Source of the DNA: Kutzneria chonburiensis
GTDB lineage: Bacteria > Actinomycetota > Actinomycetes > Mycobacteriales > Pseudonocardiaceae
NCBI RefSeq assembly: GCF_028622115.1
Contig: NZ_CP097263.1
Coordinates: 4,216,001 to 4,280,000, forward strand
Length of the DNA stretch: 64,000 nt
Direction: 5' to 3'
The position numbers were made by a program, and so were the translations under genes. The notes beneath the pieces were generated by a model, which saw nothing but the letters and a program-made list of their open reading frames with translations, was not told the DNA's origin and did no database searches. Below are positions 8,986 through 16,199 of this stretch, in pieces (positions within the stretch are counted from its first letter, which is position 1; each line of letters begins with the position of its first letter).

Positions 8986-9978
8986 ATGCCCCACCGTAAC
9001 GCACCCTTGACCGAGCTGGGCAGGCTGCGGCTGGCCCGCTGCGTCGTGGACGACGGTTGGCCACTGCGACCAGCGGCCGACCGGTTCCAGGTCTCGGTCA
9101 GCACCGCTCAACGCTGGGCGCGGCGCTACCGCCAACTCGGTGCCGCTGGCATGGTCGACCGGTCCTCCCGTCCTCACACCAGCCCTGGCCGTACCCCTAC
9201 CCGCACCGAACGCCGCATCATCAAGGTCCGCGTACTACGCCGCTGGGGACCGGCCCGCATCGCCTACCTGCTCGGCCTGAACCCGGCTACGGTGCACCGG
9301 GTGCTGCGTCGCTACGGCCTGGCTCGCCTGACGCATCTGGACCGCGCCACCGCGCACCCCATCCGCCGCTACGAACGCGACGCTCCCGGCGACCTGATCC
9401 ACGTCGACATCACAAAGCTGGGCAACATCCCCGACGGCGGCGGTCACCGGGTGCACGGCCGTCAGATCGGCGGCCGCAACAGCCAACGCACCGCCACCGC
9501 GACCCGCAGCGCCTACCGCAACCCCTCGCTGGGCTACGGATTCCCGCACAACGCGATCGATGATCACTCCCGTCTGGCCTACACCGAGATCCTGCCCGAC
9601 GAGACCAAGGAAGCCGCCGCCGCGTTCTGGCAGAGGGCGCAGACCTTCTTCCACACCAACGGAATCACCGTCAAACGGGTACTCACTGACAACGGGTCCT
9701 GCTACCGCTCACGACTCTGGCGCGACACCCTGGCCGCCGCAGACATCACCCACAAACGCACCCGCCCCTACCGGCCCCAGACCAACGGCACAGTGGAACG
9801 GTTCAACCGCACCCTGCTCGACGAATGGGCCTACGCCCGCCCCTACCGGTCCGAGACCGAACGCCGCCAGGCCCTGCCGCAGTGGCTACACGCCTACAAT
9901 CACCACCGCGGCCACACCGCACTCAAAGGCCTACCACCAGCCAGCCGCGTTCCCAACCTCACGGGTCAGAACACCTAG
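8986..9978 (+). CDS. IS481-family DDE transposase
   Basis: 330 residues. An N-terminal helix-turn-helix pair (RPAADRFQVSVSTAQRWARR, then GPARIAYLLGLNPATVHRVL) is followed by the rve integrase core: Asp in LIHVDITKLG, Asp in AIDDHSRLAY and Glu in TVERFNRTLLDEW form the DDE triad. GHRVHGRQ is a recurrent IS481 feature. ATG 8986 has CGGAGG at 8975-8980; a GTG at 8947 is in frame but lacks one. The stop codon TAG (9976-9978) lies outside the terminal repeat, in the duplicated target CTAG, so the host site supplies the end of the gene. The gene looks complete and possibly active. Confidence 0.92.
   Translation: MPHRNAPLTELGRLRLARCVVDDGWPLRPAADRFQVSVSTAQRWARRYRQLGAAGMVDRSSRPHTSPGRTPTRTERRIIKVRVLRRWGPARIAYLLGLNPATVHRVLRRYGLARLTHLDRATAHPIRRYERDAPGDLIHVDITKLGNIPDGGGHRVHGRQIGGRNSQRTATATRSAYRNPSLGYGFPHNAIDDHSRLAYTEILPDETKEAAAAFWQRAQTFFHTNGITVKRVLTDNGSCYRSRLWRDTLAAADITHKRTRPYRPQTNGTVERFNRTLLDEWAYARPYRSETERRQALPQWLHAYNHHRGHTALKGLPPASRVPNLTGQNT
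9948..9973 (-). repeat. Right terminal inverted repeat of the IS481-type element
   Basis: Lies within the last codons of the transposase gene and ends in ACA, complementary to the TGT at the left end. The target copy CCTAG follows immediately. Confidence 0.7.
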
Positions 9979-10604
9979 ACCAGCAGTCCGGTGCGGACGG
10001 CGTGCAGGGCGGCCTGCGTCCGGTCCTGCACGCCGAGCTTGGCCAGAATGGCGCTGACGTGCGTCTTCACCGTCTTCTCGGACAGCACGAGCGACTTGGC
10101 GATCTCCCGGTTGGACCGGCCGCGGGCCAGCTCGGCCAGCACCTCGCGCTCACGGCCGGTGAGGTGCACGCCGTGCGGCTGGGCCTCGCCGGCGGCCAGC
10201 AGGCGCGCGACATCGGGATGCAGCAACACATGCCCGGCGTGCACGGCCCGAATGGCGGCGGCCAGCGCGGGCGGGTCGACGTCCTTGTAGACGTAGCCGG
10301 CGGCGCCGGCCCGCACGGCCGGCAACACGGCCACCGGATCGGTGAAGCTGGTGATCACCAGCACCCGCGCCGGGCTGCCGGCGGCGCGCAAGCCGTGCAG
10401 CGCCTCCACTCCCCCGCTGCCGGGCATCTTCAGGTCCAGCAGCACAACGTCGGGTCGCAGCGCCAGCGCGGCGTCCACACAGGACTGACCGTCGGCCGCC
10501 TCGCCGACGACGGTGAGGTCGTCCTGGAGGTCGAGGAAGGTCCGCAATCCTTGGCGCACAACGGGGTGGTCGTCCACGACGAGCACCTTGACCACATCAG
10601 CCAC
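9975..10604 (-). CDS. NarL/FixJ-family response regulator
   Basis: 209 residues: receiver domain with the acidic pocket in VVDDHPVVRQ, phospho-acceptor Asp in DVVLLDLKMPG, the conserved Thr/Ser in VLVITSF and Lys in YVYKD; C-terminal LuxR-type helix-turn-helix (LTGREREVLAELARG, SNREIAKSL, SEKTVKTHV). Typical of DevR/LiaR-type regulators. The GTG at 10604 overlaps the last codons of the kinase gene by eight bases (a second in-frame GTG lies at 10595), so the pair is one operon. Its stop shares the CTAG at 9974-9978 with the transposase. Confidence 0.9.
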   Translation of the reverse strand: MADVVKVLVVDDHPVVRQGLRTFLDLQDDLTVVGEAADGQSCVDAALALRPDVVLLDLKMPGSGGVEALHGLRAAGSPARVLVITSFTDPVAVLPAVRAGAAGYVYKDVDPPALAAAIRAVHAGHVLLHPDVARLLAAGEAQPHGVHLTGREREVLAELARGRSNREIAKSLVLSEKTVKTHVSAILAKLGVQDRTQAALHAVRTGLLV

Positions 10605-11730
10605 CGGTCGCCACCTCCACCCGCACCGTGGTGCCACCGCCGGGCGTCGAGGTCACGGTCAGCCGCCCGCCGACCGTTCGCGCCCGTTCCCGCATCGACG
10701 TGAGCCCCAGCTTGCGCGCCGCCTGCTCGGACCGCTCGGCGTCGAAACCCCGGCCGTCGTCCCGGACCTGAAGCACGACCTGCCCGTCACCGGTCGAGAG
10801 GTCGATCTCCACGTGCGCCGGATCGGCGTGCCGCAAAGCGTTGTGCAGGGCCTCCTGCGCGATCCGGTACAGGGCCTCGCGCCGCGCGGACGTCAGCTTC
10901 GGCACGGGACAGCCGACGAAGGCGACCTCGGCCTCGTGCACCCGGTTGAGCAGCTCGGCCTGCTTGCGCAGGGCGGCATCCAGGCCGTCACCGGACAGGT
11001 CGACCGGCAGCAGCCCGACGACCACCGCGCGCAGCTCGTCGCTGACCTCGGCGGCCAGCCGGCGCACGTTGTCGATCTCGGTGACCGCCCGGGCCTGGTC
11101 CCGGTCGACCAGCGCCGCGGCGGCGTCGGCGGTCAGGCGCAGGGAGAACAGCTTCTGTGTCACGGCGTCGTGCAGCTCGCGGGCGATCCGGTTGCGTTCG
11201 GCCACAATGGACAGTTCGCGGCTGCGCTCGTACAGCCGGGCGTTGACGATGGCGATGGCGGCGTGCCCGGCCAGCAGCCGCAGCAGCTCCTCGTCCTCGG
11301 CACGGAAGCCGCCGGGCGTGTTCTTGTTGGCCAGGAACAACTCGCCGAGGATCTCGTCCCCGTCGGTGATCGGCATGCCCAGGAAGTCGGTCAGCACCGG
11401 ATGGGCCGACGGCCACCAGTCGAACTGCGGATGCTGGCGGATGTCGCTCAGCCGCACCGGATTCGGGTCGCGCAGCAGCACGCCGAGCAGCCCGTGCTGG
11501 CGCGGCACCGGTCCGATCGCCTTCCACTGCTCGTCGGTGATGCCGTCGGCCAGGAACTCGGCGAAGGAGCCGTTCTCGTCGGGCACGCCCAGGGCCGCGT
11601 AGCGGGCGTCGAGCAGCCGCCGGGCCGAGGTCAGGATGGTCTGTAGCACCTCGCGCACCGACCGCCGCGCGGTCACGGCGAGCACGGCCGCGCTCAGTTC
11701 GCGCAGCTCGTCCCGGTCGCAGGTGCCCAT
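10597..11730 (-). CDS. GAF-domain sensor histidine kinase (DevS/NarX-like)
   Basis: 377 residues. A GAF sensor domain (about 40-180, FLGMPITDGDEILGELFLANK) is followed by a HisKA_3 dimerisation/phospho-acceptor helix (AERNRIARELHDAVTQ, acceptor His) and a HATPase_c domain (ALYRIAQEALHNALRHA, VRDDGRGFD, LGLTSMRERA, GGGTTVRVEV). No transmembrane segment, so it is cytoplasmic. The GAF may bind haem or a small ligand; no haem-ligand His can be assigned with certainty. The ATG at 11730 sits six bases after TACGGT, a leaderless start. Partner of the adjacent response regulator. Confidence 0.9.
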   Translation of the reverse strand: MGTCDRDELRELSAAVLAVTARRSVREVLQTILTSARRLLDARYAALGVPDENGSFAEFLADGITDEQWKAIGPVPRQHGLLGVLLRDPNPVRLSDIRQHPQFDWWPSAHPVLTDFLGMPITDGDEILGELFLANKNTPGGFRAEDEELLRLLAGHAAIAIVNARLYERSRELSIVAERNRIARELHDAVTQKLFSLRLTADAAAALVDRDQARAVTEIDNVRRLAAEVSDELRAVVVGLLPVDLSGDGLDAALRKQAELLNRVHEAEVAFVGCPVPKLTSARREALYRIAQEALHNALRHADPAHVEIDLSTGDGQVVLQVRDDGRGFDAERSEQAARKLGLTSMRERARTVGGRLTVTSTPGGGTTVRVEVATGG

Positions 11731-11736
11731 GACGCA

Positions 11737-11742
11737 ACCGTA
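11737..11742 (-). promoter_or_regulatory. -10 element TACGGT (minus strand) for a leaderless start
   Basis: On the minus strand TACGGT is followed by six bases and then ATG 11730 of the sensor kinase. No Shine-Dalgarno sequence is present. It supports this start over longer in-frame GTG/ATG alternatives up to 11868. Confidence 0.5.
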
Positions 11743-11885
11743 CCCACTGAAACCGGCCGGCGGATCGGGCGGCGGTCCTAGGTCCAAGGTCGTAGGCCGC
11801 GCGGGCCCGTCGCCCGATGGCATGGCGTCCGCGGCTGCATAGCGTCGGTGACGAGCACAGACGACCACCCGAGGAGGTGACGGGG

Positions 11886-12550
11886 ATGCCCGTCGCGATC
11901 ATCACCGGCGCGTCCCGCGGTCTGGGGCTGGCACTGGCCAAGGGCCTGTCCGACGCCGGCTGGAGCCTGGTCCTCGACGCCAGGGGGCCGAGGACCTGCG
12001 CACCGCCGCCAGTGAACTGAACGGGACAGTACAGGCGATACCGGGCGACATCACCGACCCCGCACACCGGGCCGCCCTGGTCACGGCGGCCGACGAGCTC
12101 GGCGGCCTCGACCTGCTGGTCAACAACGCGGGTGTGCTGGGGCCGAGCCCGCTGCCGACGCTGGCCGAGTTCCCGCTGGACCGGCTGCGCGAGGTGTTCG
12201 AGGTGAACGTGCTGGCCCAGCTCGCGCTGACCCAGCAGGCGCTGCCGGCGCTGGTGGCGCGGGCCGGCTCGGTGGTGTTCGTGACGTCCGACGCCGCGGT
12301 CGAACCGTATCCCGGGTGGGGTGGATACGGCTCGGCCAAGGCGGCGCTGGAGCACATCGGCCGGGTGCTGGCCGTGGAGGCGCCCGAGCTGCGGGTTTGG
12401 GTCGTCGATCCGGGCGACCTGCGCACGCGGATGCATCAGGACGCGTTCCCCGGCGAGGACATCAGCGACCGGCAGCTGCCGGAGGCCGTGATACCGGCGT
12501 ACGTGAAGTTGGTGACCGAGCGGCCGGAGTCGGGGCGGATCCGGCTGTGA
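11886..12550 (+). pseudogene. Short-chain dehydrogenase/reductase with a one-base frameshift
   Basis: ATG 11886 follows a strong AGGAGGTGA and begins a classical SDR: AIITGASRGLGLALAKGL is the TGxxxGxG cofactor motif. After LVLDARG the frame breaks at a run of five G (11983-11987); restoring one G recovers AEDLRTAASELNG..., then LLVNNAGVLGP (NNAG), the catalytic Ser region FVTSDAAVE and YGSAKAALEH (YxxxK). The gene then runs intact to TGA 12548-12550. As it stands the product would stop at 12020. The lesion is either a real mutation or a homopolymer sequencing error; everything else about the gene is well preserved, and the next gene is still coupled to the restored frame (GTGA overlap), which favours a recent change or an error. 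Confidence 0.75.
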
Positions 12551-12894
12551 ATCCGGTCGCACTGTGGTTGCCGTACGAGGTCGAGGATCTCGTCGCGGCG
12601 ACGGAGTTCTACACGGTCCGACTTGGACTGTCCGAAGTGGATCGATTCGACGGCGGGGTCGTGCTGCGGGCCGCCGACGGCGCTTACGTGGAGCTGGCCG
12701 CGGCCGGCTCGCCACGATCGGCGCCGGCGGCGTTCCAGCTGGCCACCGACGGCGAGGTGGACGCGGCGTTCCGCGCGCTGCGCCCCCGGTCCGACGAGCT
12801 GGTTCGCGGGCCGGGCCGCTATCCCCGAGGCCACTACGGCTTCGAGGTGCGCGGCCCGGCGGGGGCGACCGTGATGATCTGGAGTGAGCGATGA
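12547..12894 (+). CDS. VOC-superfamily (glyoxalase/bleomycin resistance-like) protein
   Basis: 115 residues, one paired beta-alpha-beta-beta-beta module: WLPYEVEDLVAATEFYTVRLGL at the N-terminus and RGHYGFEVRGPAGATVMIW at the C-terminus are typical of vicinal-oxygen-chelate proteins. The function (metal-dependent enzyme or ligand binder) is not determinable. GTG 12547 overlaps the SDR stop, and its own TGA overlaps the ATG of the next gene (ATGA), so three genes are translationally coupled. Confidence 0.75.
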   Translation: MNPVALWLPYEVEDLVAATEFYTVRLGLSEVDRFDGGVVLRAADGAYVELAAAGSPRSAPAAFQLATDGEVDAAFRALRPRSDELVRGPGRYPRGHYGFEVRGPAGATVMIWSER

Positions 12895-13898
12895 CCGCAA
12901 CCGTGGAGTTCACGCTGCCGGCCGAGTTGGAGGCGCACGAGCCGCCGGAGGCTCGTGGGCTGTCCCGCGACGCCGTCCGGCTGTTGGTCGGCCGGCGGGC
13001 CTCCGGGGAGATCAGCCACCACCGGTTCGACGAGCTGCCGACGCTGTTGACCCCGGGCGACGTGCTCGTGGTCAACACCTCGGCGACGCTGCCGGCGGCC
13101 GTGCCGGTGCTGGACTCGGACCTTATGCTGCACGTGTCGACCAGGCAGCCGGACAGCAGCTGGCTGATCGAGCTGCGCACCGCCGACGGGCCGTTCCGGG
13201 ACGCCGTTGCCGGCCAACGGTATTCGCTGCCCGGCGACGCCACGGTGACGTTGCTGGAGCCGTACTCGCGGGGTCGCCTGTGGACAGCTGCGTTCGATGT
13301 TCCTTCCGTGCCACGGTATCTGCTCGACCATGGCGTGCCCATCCGCTACGGCTACGTGCCGCGGCAGTGGCCGTTGCCCTTCTACCAGACGGTTTTCGCC
13401 GAGCACCCGGGCAGCGCCGAGATGCCCAGCGCCGCCCGGCCGTTCACCGATCGGGTCGTCACGCGGCTGGTGTCGGCCGGCATCCAGTTCGCGCCGATCC
13501 TGCTGCACACCGGCGTCGCCTCGCCCGAGGCACACGAACGTCCTTATCCGGAGCGGTTTTCCGTGTCGGCGACGACCGCGCGCATCGTCAACCAGGCGCG
13601 GGCGGCCGGCAATCGGGTCATCGGCATCGGCACCACCGCCGTGCGGGCGCTGGAGAGCGCGGTCGAGGGCACCGAGGTCGTGCCGGCGCAGGGCTGGACC
13701 GACCTGGTGATCACGCCCGAGCGGGGCGTGCGGGTGGTGGACGGGCTGCTCACCGGCTTCCACGAGCCGATGGCCTCGCACCTGGACATGCTGGCCGCGA
13801 TCGCCGACGAGCCGCTGCTCATGGCCTGCTACGCCGAGGCCGTGCGGGCCGGCTACCTGTGGCACGAGTTCGGCGACGTCAACCTGCTGTTGCCCTAA
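12891..13898 (+). CDS. queA: S-adenosylmethionine:tRNA ribosyltransferase-isomerase
   Basis: 335 residues with recognisable QueA features: LLVGRRASGEISHHRFDELP and LLTPGDVLVVNTSATLPAA at the N-terminus, then YGYVPRQWPLPFYQTVFAEHPGSAEMPSAARPFT (the conserved Y-Q-T-V-F and PSAGR-like segment, here PSAAR), GTTAVRALES and the C-terminal LLTGFHEPMASHLDML. The enzyme makes epoxyqueuosine in tRNA. The size fits the family. No other queuosine gene is in the window, and many actinobacteria carry divergent QueA-like copies, so the exact substrate could differ. Coupled to the VOC gene by ATGA. Confidence 0.8.
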   Translation: MTATVEFTLPAELEAHEPPEARGLSRDAVRLLVGRRASGEISHHRFDELPTLLTPGDVLVVNTSATLPAAVPVLDSDLMLHVSTRQPDSSWLIELRTADGPFRDAVAGQRYSLPGDATVTLLEPYSRGRLWTAAFDVPSVPRYLLDHGVPIRYGYVPRQWPLPFYQTVFAEHPGSAEMPSAARPFTDRVVTRLVSAGIQFAPILLHTGVASPEAHERPYPERFSVSATTARIVNQARAAGNRVIGIGTTAVRALESAVEGTEVVPAQGWTDLVITPERGVRVVDGLLTGFHEPMASHLDMLAAIADEPLLMACYAEAVRAGYLWHEFGDVNLLLP

Positions 13899-13928
13899 GC
13901 CGTCACGGTCGGTGACCACGTCATTCGG

Positions 13929-14024
13929 GTGAGCGACCGGCATGGTGAACTGAATCTCATCGAACACGTGTTTCAGCACCTCGACACGGACACGGCGCTG
14001 CGCCACGGGCTCGGACGCAAGTAG
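13929..14024 (+). other. Possible short ORF or gene remnant between queA and the STAS gene
   Basis: A 31-codon frame from GTG 13929 (MSDRHGELNLIEHVFQ, ending HGLGRK) has coding-like composition and a high G/C third position. It has no convincing ribosome-binding site, and the frame is open a little further upstream (HVIRVSD). Not recognised; it may be the tail of a lost gene. Confidence 0.2.
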
Positions 14025-14027
14025 GGT
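14022..14027 (+). promoter_or_regulatory. -10 element TAGGGT for a leaderless GTG start
   Basis: TAGGGT is followed by six bases and the GTG at 14034 of the STAS-domain gene, without a Shine-Dalgarno sequence. Confidence 0.45.
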
Positions 14028-14033
14028 TGCCCG

Positions 14034-14336
14034 GTGCATATCAGCAGCGAAGGAACGGAGACCGTGGTCCTCGCCGTGTCCGGCGAGGTTGACCTGGGCA
14101 CCGCGCCGGGCCTCGAGGAGGCCGTCACCGCGGCCGTCTCGACCGCCGGCGCCCACGCCGTGAGAATCGACCTCGCCCAGGTCTCCTTCATGGATTCCAC
14201 CGGACTGCGCGTGCTGCTGTCCGGCCGCCAGGCCGCCGAGCAGCGCGGCATCGCCTTCACCGTGGCCAACCCCCAGCCGCACCTGCTCAAGGTGATGCGG
14301 GTGACCGGCATCGACGGCCTGCTGGGCCTGTCCTGA
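14034..14336 (+). CDS. STAS-domain anti-sigma factor antagonist
   Basis: 100 residues, a single STAS domain: VLAVSGEVDLGTAPGLEE at the N-terminus, and VRIDLAQVSFMDSTGLRVLL carrying the conserved Asp-Ser(-Thr)-Gly phosphorylation loop. SpoIIAA/RsbV-type proteins bind and neutralise a serine-kinase anti-sigma factor, and are inactivated by phosphorylation of that Ser. No anti-sigma kinase or sigma-B-type gene is adjacent, so the partner is elsewhere. Start assigned to GTG from the leaderless -10 element. Confidence 0.85.
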   Translation: MHISSEGTETVVLAVSGEVDLGTAPGLEEAVTAAVSTAGAHAVRIDLAQVSFMDSTGLRVLLSGRQAAEQRGIAFTVANPQPHLLKVMRVTGIDGLLGLS

Positions 14337-14347
14337 CCCGAACTGTC

Positions 14348-15304
14348 CTAATCGGACTGGTGTCGCCAGCAGATGCCATAGCTGAAGCCCTGTTCCGGAC
14401 GCTCGAACCGGGCCGCCACCTCGTCGGCGCCGTCGAGGGCGAGCAGCGGGCCGTCCGGCGTGCCCCGGTGCGGCAGTGTGCCCGGTCCGGCCCGGTCGGT
14501 GCGCCACACGGCCAGCGGCCGTCGTTGCGCGCCGAATCGGACACGCGTCTCGAACAGGGCGCACGTGACCAGCGGGTTGAACACGTAGTGATCGGCGATG
14601 GGCTGCCCGTCACGGACCTGGAAGACGATGGCATACGTGTGCGTCTCGTTCCAGGCCAGCGGCCGGGGCAGCCTGAGCAGATAGCGGAAGTGGACGGCGT
14701 TCAGGCGGTGCGCCGCGACGATGCGGGCCCCGTGCTGGATCTCGGCCTGCACCTCGCGGTCGATGTCGGCGCCGTCGCGTCGGCGCGGCACGCTGAACCG
14801 GGCGACGATGTGGTCGAGGCCGTCCCGGGTGGCGACGATCGTGCGCTCCTCAATCACCTCCGGGCACGGCCGGTCCAGCCGCACCAGCACGCGCAGCCGG
14901 CGCACCGCCCAGCCCCGCTCCGGGTCTGACGGGTCGACCGTCCGGGCGATCAGCTGGGCCAGCTTCACGAACGCGTCGTCCACGCGACGCCGGGCCGTGC
15001 GCTCGGACAGCCGGCGGTCGGCCGCCAGCAGCTCGGTCCGCCGGGACAGCGTGGCCGCGTGCAGGTCGCGGTCGAGGCCGAGGGCCACCAGCACGGCCTT
15101 GCGGTCCTCCGCCGGCAGGTCGACGTCGGTGAGCAGGCCGATGGCCTGGCCGACCAGCCGACGGACCTCCGCGCCTCCGCAGTCCGGCGGGATGTCGGCC
15201 CAGCGCGCCACCTCCCGCCCGATGCGGTGGTGGACGTCGGCCCGGTGCAGGCCGCGACCCCGTCTCAGCGTCGTGAACTCGGCGATCAGGTCGGCCTCGG
15301 TCAT
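14348..15304 (-). CDS. Hypothetical protein, unrecognised, with HTH-like N-terminal half
   Basis: 318 residues, not recognised. The N-terminal half is helical with a possible helix-turn-helix (DRRLSERTARRRVDDAFVKL, near residue 115). The C-terminal half reads as beta-rich (EERTIVATRDGLDHIVARF..., AHRLNAVHFRYLLRLP, THTYAIVFQV, TCALFETRVRFG) and ends in a Cys/Trp-containing tail. ATG 15304 is preceded by GGGGGCGGGG. It is divergent from the NUDIX-like gene with about 140 bases between them, so the two may share a control region. There is no signal peptide or membrane segment. Confidence 0.6.
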   Translation of the reverse strand: MTEADLIAEFTTLRRGRGLHRADVHHRIGREVARWADIPPDCGGAEVRRLVGQAIGLLTDVDLPAEDRKAVLVALGLDRDLHAATLSRRTELLAADRRLSERTARRRVDDAFVKLAQLIARTVDPSDPERGWAVRRLRVLVRLDRPCPEVIEERTIVATRDGLDHIVARFSVPRRRDGADIDREVQAEIQHGARIVAAHRLNAVHFRYLLRLPRPLAWNETHTYAIVFQVRDGQPIADHYVFNPLVTCALFETRVRFGAQRRPLAVWRTDRAGPGTLPHRGTPDGPLLALDGADEVAARFERPEQGFSYGICWRHQSD

Positions 15305-15449
15305 CCCCCGCCCCCTTCGGCCACAACCGGCGCAACATGGCCAGGACCTGGCCAGTTCCGGCGCGGCGGCCACGCGACCATGCCAGCTTCGATGCTATGA
15401 GCGGCCGGCCCCGCGGGGTGCGGCGTTCACCCGGAAGGCGGTGGAGTCC

Positions 15450-16028
15450 GTGGCGCTGTTTCGGTCCCGGCGGGTGCGGGCGGTGCGGGTGTGCTGCGCG
15501 GCAGTGCTGCGGGTGTGGGAGGACGGCCGGATCGTGCTGGTGGAGTCCGGCGCCCGGCCCGGGGCGTTCACGCCGCCCGGCGGTGTGCTGCGGCTCTCGG
15601 AGCCGCTGGCGCACCTGGGTTTTGCCGCCGACGACGACCACCACCTGCGCGGATCCCTGTCGACGCGGTCGATCGAGGGATTCGTGCGGTGGTTCGAGAG
15701 CGGGACGGGCCGTGAGGACGGGGAGGAGTGCCTGCGGCGTGCGCTCGCCGGGGTTCTGGCCGAGTTCGGGGTGCCCGGCCAGAACCTGAGCTTTGCTCGG
15801 TTGGGGATCGAGGTCGAACGCTCGCCCGTGGAGCTGCGGGGATTCGAGTTCTTCGACCTGGCGCCGGGTCCGGCGCGGGACCGACTGCTGGCACTGGCCG
15901 CCGATTCCCGCGTGCACACGGTGTTGTCGGCAACGGCTGCGGAGGTCGCAGCCGGTCGGATCGGCAACGCCGTGATCGCGCCCCATGCCCGCTACCTGAC
16001 CAGCGAGGTGGCGGAGAACGCTCGGTGA
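15450..16028 (+). CDS. NUDIX-like protein resembling the SMODS-associated NUDIX family
   Basis: About 192 residues. VRVCCAAVLRVWEDGRIVLVES followed by AFTPPGGVLRL looks like the start of the SMODS-associated NUDIX domain (small beta strand, 'xxPxGGV' turn), and ECLRRALAGVLAEFGV could stand in for a Nudix-box-like helix; however the canonical GX5EX7REUXEEXGU is not present, so catalysis is doubtful. The C-terminal half (FEFFDLAP, RVHTVLSATAAEVAAGR) is not assigned. Two in-frame GTGs (15441 and 15450) are possible starts; 15450 has GGAG 5-8 bases upstream. No CD-NTase or effector gene is adjacent. The stop codon is the first base triplet of a perfect palindromic terminator. Confidence 0.5.
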   Translation: MALFRSRRVRAVRVCCAAVLRVWEDGRIVLVESGARPGAFTPPGGVLRLSEPLAHLGFAADDDHHLRGSLSTRSIEGFVRWFESGTGREDGEECLRRALAGVLAEFGVPGQNLSFARLGIEVERSPVELRGFEFFDLAPGPARDRLLALAADSRVHTVLSATAAEVAAGRIGNAVIAPHARYLTSEVAENAR

Positions 16029-16052
16029 CGCCGGCCGGTCCGGCCGGCGTCA
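16026..16052 (+). terminator. Perfect 13-1-13 bp palindrome, bidirectional terminator
   Basis: TGACGCCGGCCGG, one central T, then the exact complement. It starts with the TGA stop of the upstream gene and presents TGA on the minus strand as well. GC-rich hairpins without a U tract are common actinobacterial terminators. It also ends the tiny minus-strand gene at 16059-16106. Confidence 0.7.
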
Positions 16053-16058
16053 TGTCCG

Positions 16059-16106
16059 TCAGCTCCTGGCGATTCCGGCAATGAGCACGATGACGTGGCT
16101 TTCCAT
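16059..16106 (-). CDS. 15-codon peptide gene with strong ribosome-binding site
   Basis: On the minus strand GGAGGGGAATTCAC is followed by ATG and 14 further sense codons (MESHVIVLIAGIARS) and TGA; the terminator hairpin at 16052-16026 begins seven bases later. The Shine-Dalgarno sequence is among the best in the window, which is hard to explain by chance. The peptide has an acidic-polar start and a hydrophobic middle (VIVLIAGIA). It may be a leader peptide whose distal gene was lost, a free micropeptide, or the translated part of a short regulatory RNA of about 100-150 nt. It lies downstream of the crp-like gene on the same strand. Confidence 0.4.
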   Translation of the reverse strand: MESHVIVLIAGIARS

Positions 16107-16157
16107 GTGAATTCCCCTCCGTCTGGCAACAACGCCAGAATGCGACGGGCGGGCATT

Positions 16158-16175
16158 TCACACAGTGCCGTGTGA
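16158..16175. promoter_or_regulatory. Inverted repeat TCACAC-N6-GTGTGA
   Basis: A perfect 6-bp inverted repeat with a 6-base spacer between the 3' end of the Crp-family gene and the tiny peptide gene. It has the half-sites of Crp-like operators (TGTGA/TCACA) in everted order, so it could bind the adjacent Crp-family protein or a different dimer. It lies about 50-70 bases upstream of the peptide start, a promoter-proximal position. Confidence 0.35.
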
Positions 16176-16199
16176 CACGCGCCGAATGTGCCATGTGGC

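Larger units (their letters stand above)
8868..9973 (+). mobile_element. IS481-family insertion sequence
   Basis: About 1.1 kb element with imperfect terminal inverted repeats: the left end begins TGTACTGCCTTGGGAGGTTG and the right end, read on the other strand, TGTTCTGACCCGTGAGGTTG (20 of the first 26 positions match). Both ends abut copies of CCTAG (8862-8866 and 9974-9978); the preferred target of IS481 is NCTAGN with a 6-bp duplication. The sixth base differs (T versus A), so the duplication is either 5 bp or has mutated; an alternative reading gives a perfect 6-bp ACCTAG repeat. It carries one transposase gene that looks intact. It sits between two convergent genes without disrupting either. 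Confidence 0.8.

Noticed and set aside
10988-13342. Long minus-strand frame over the kinase, SDR and queA genes
   Set aside because: Shadow of real genes; composition Arg/Pro-rich, crosses clearly coding genes on both strands.
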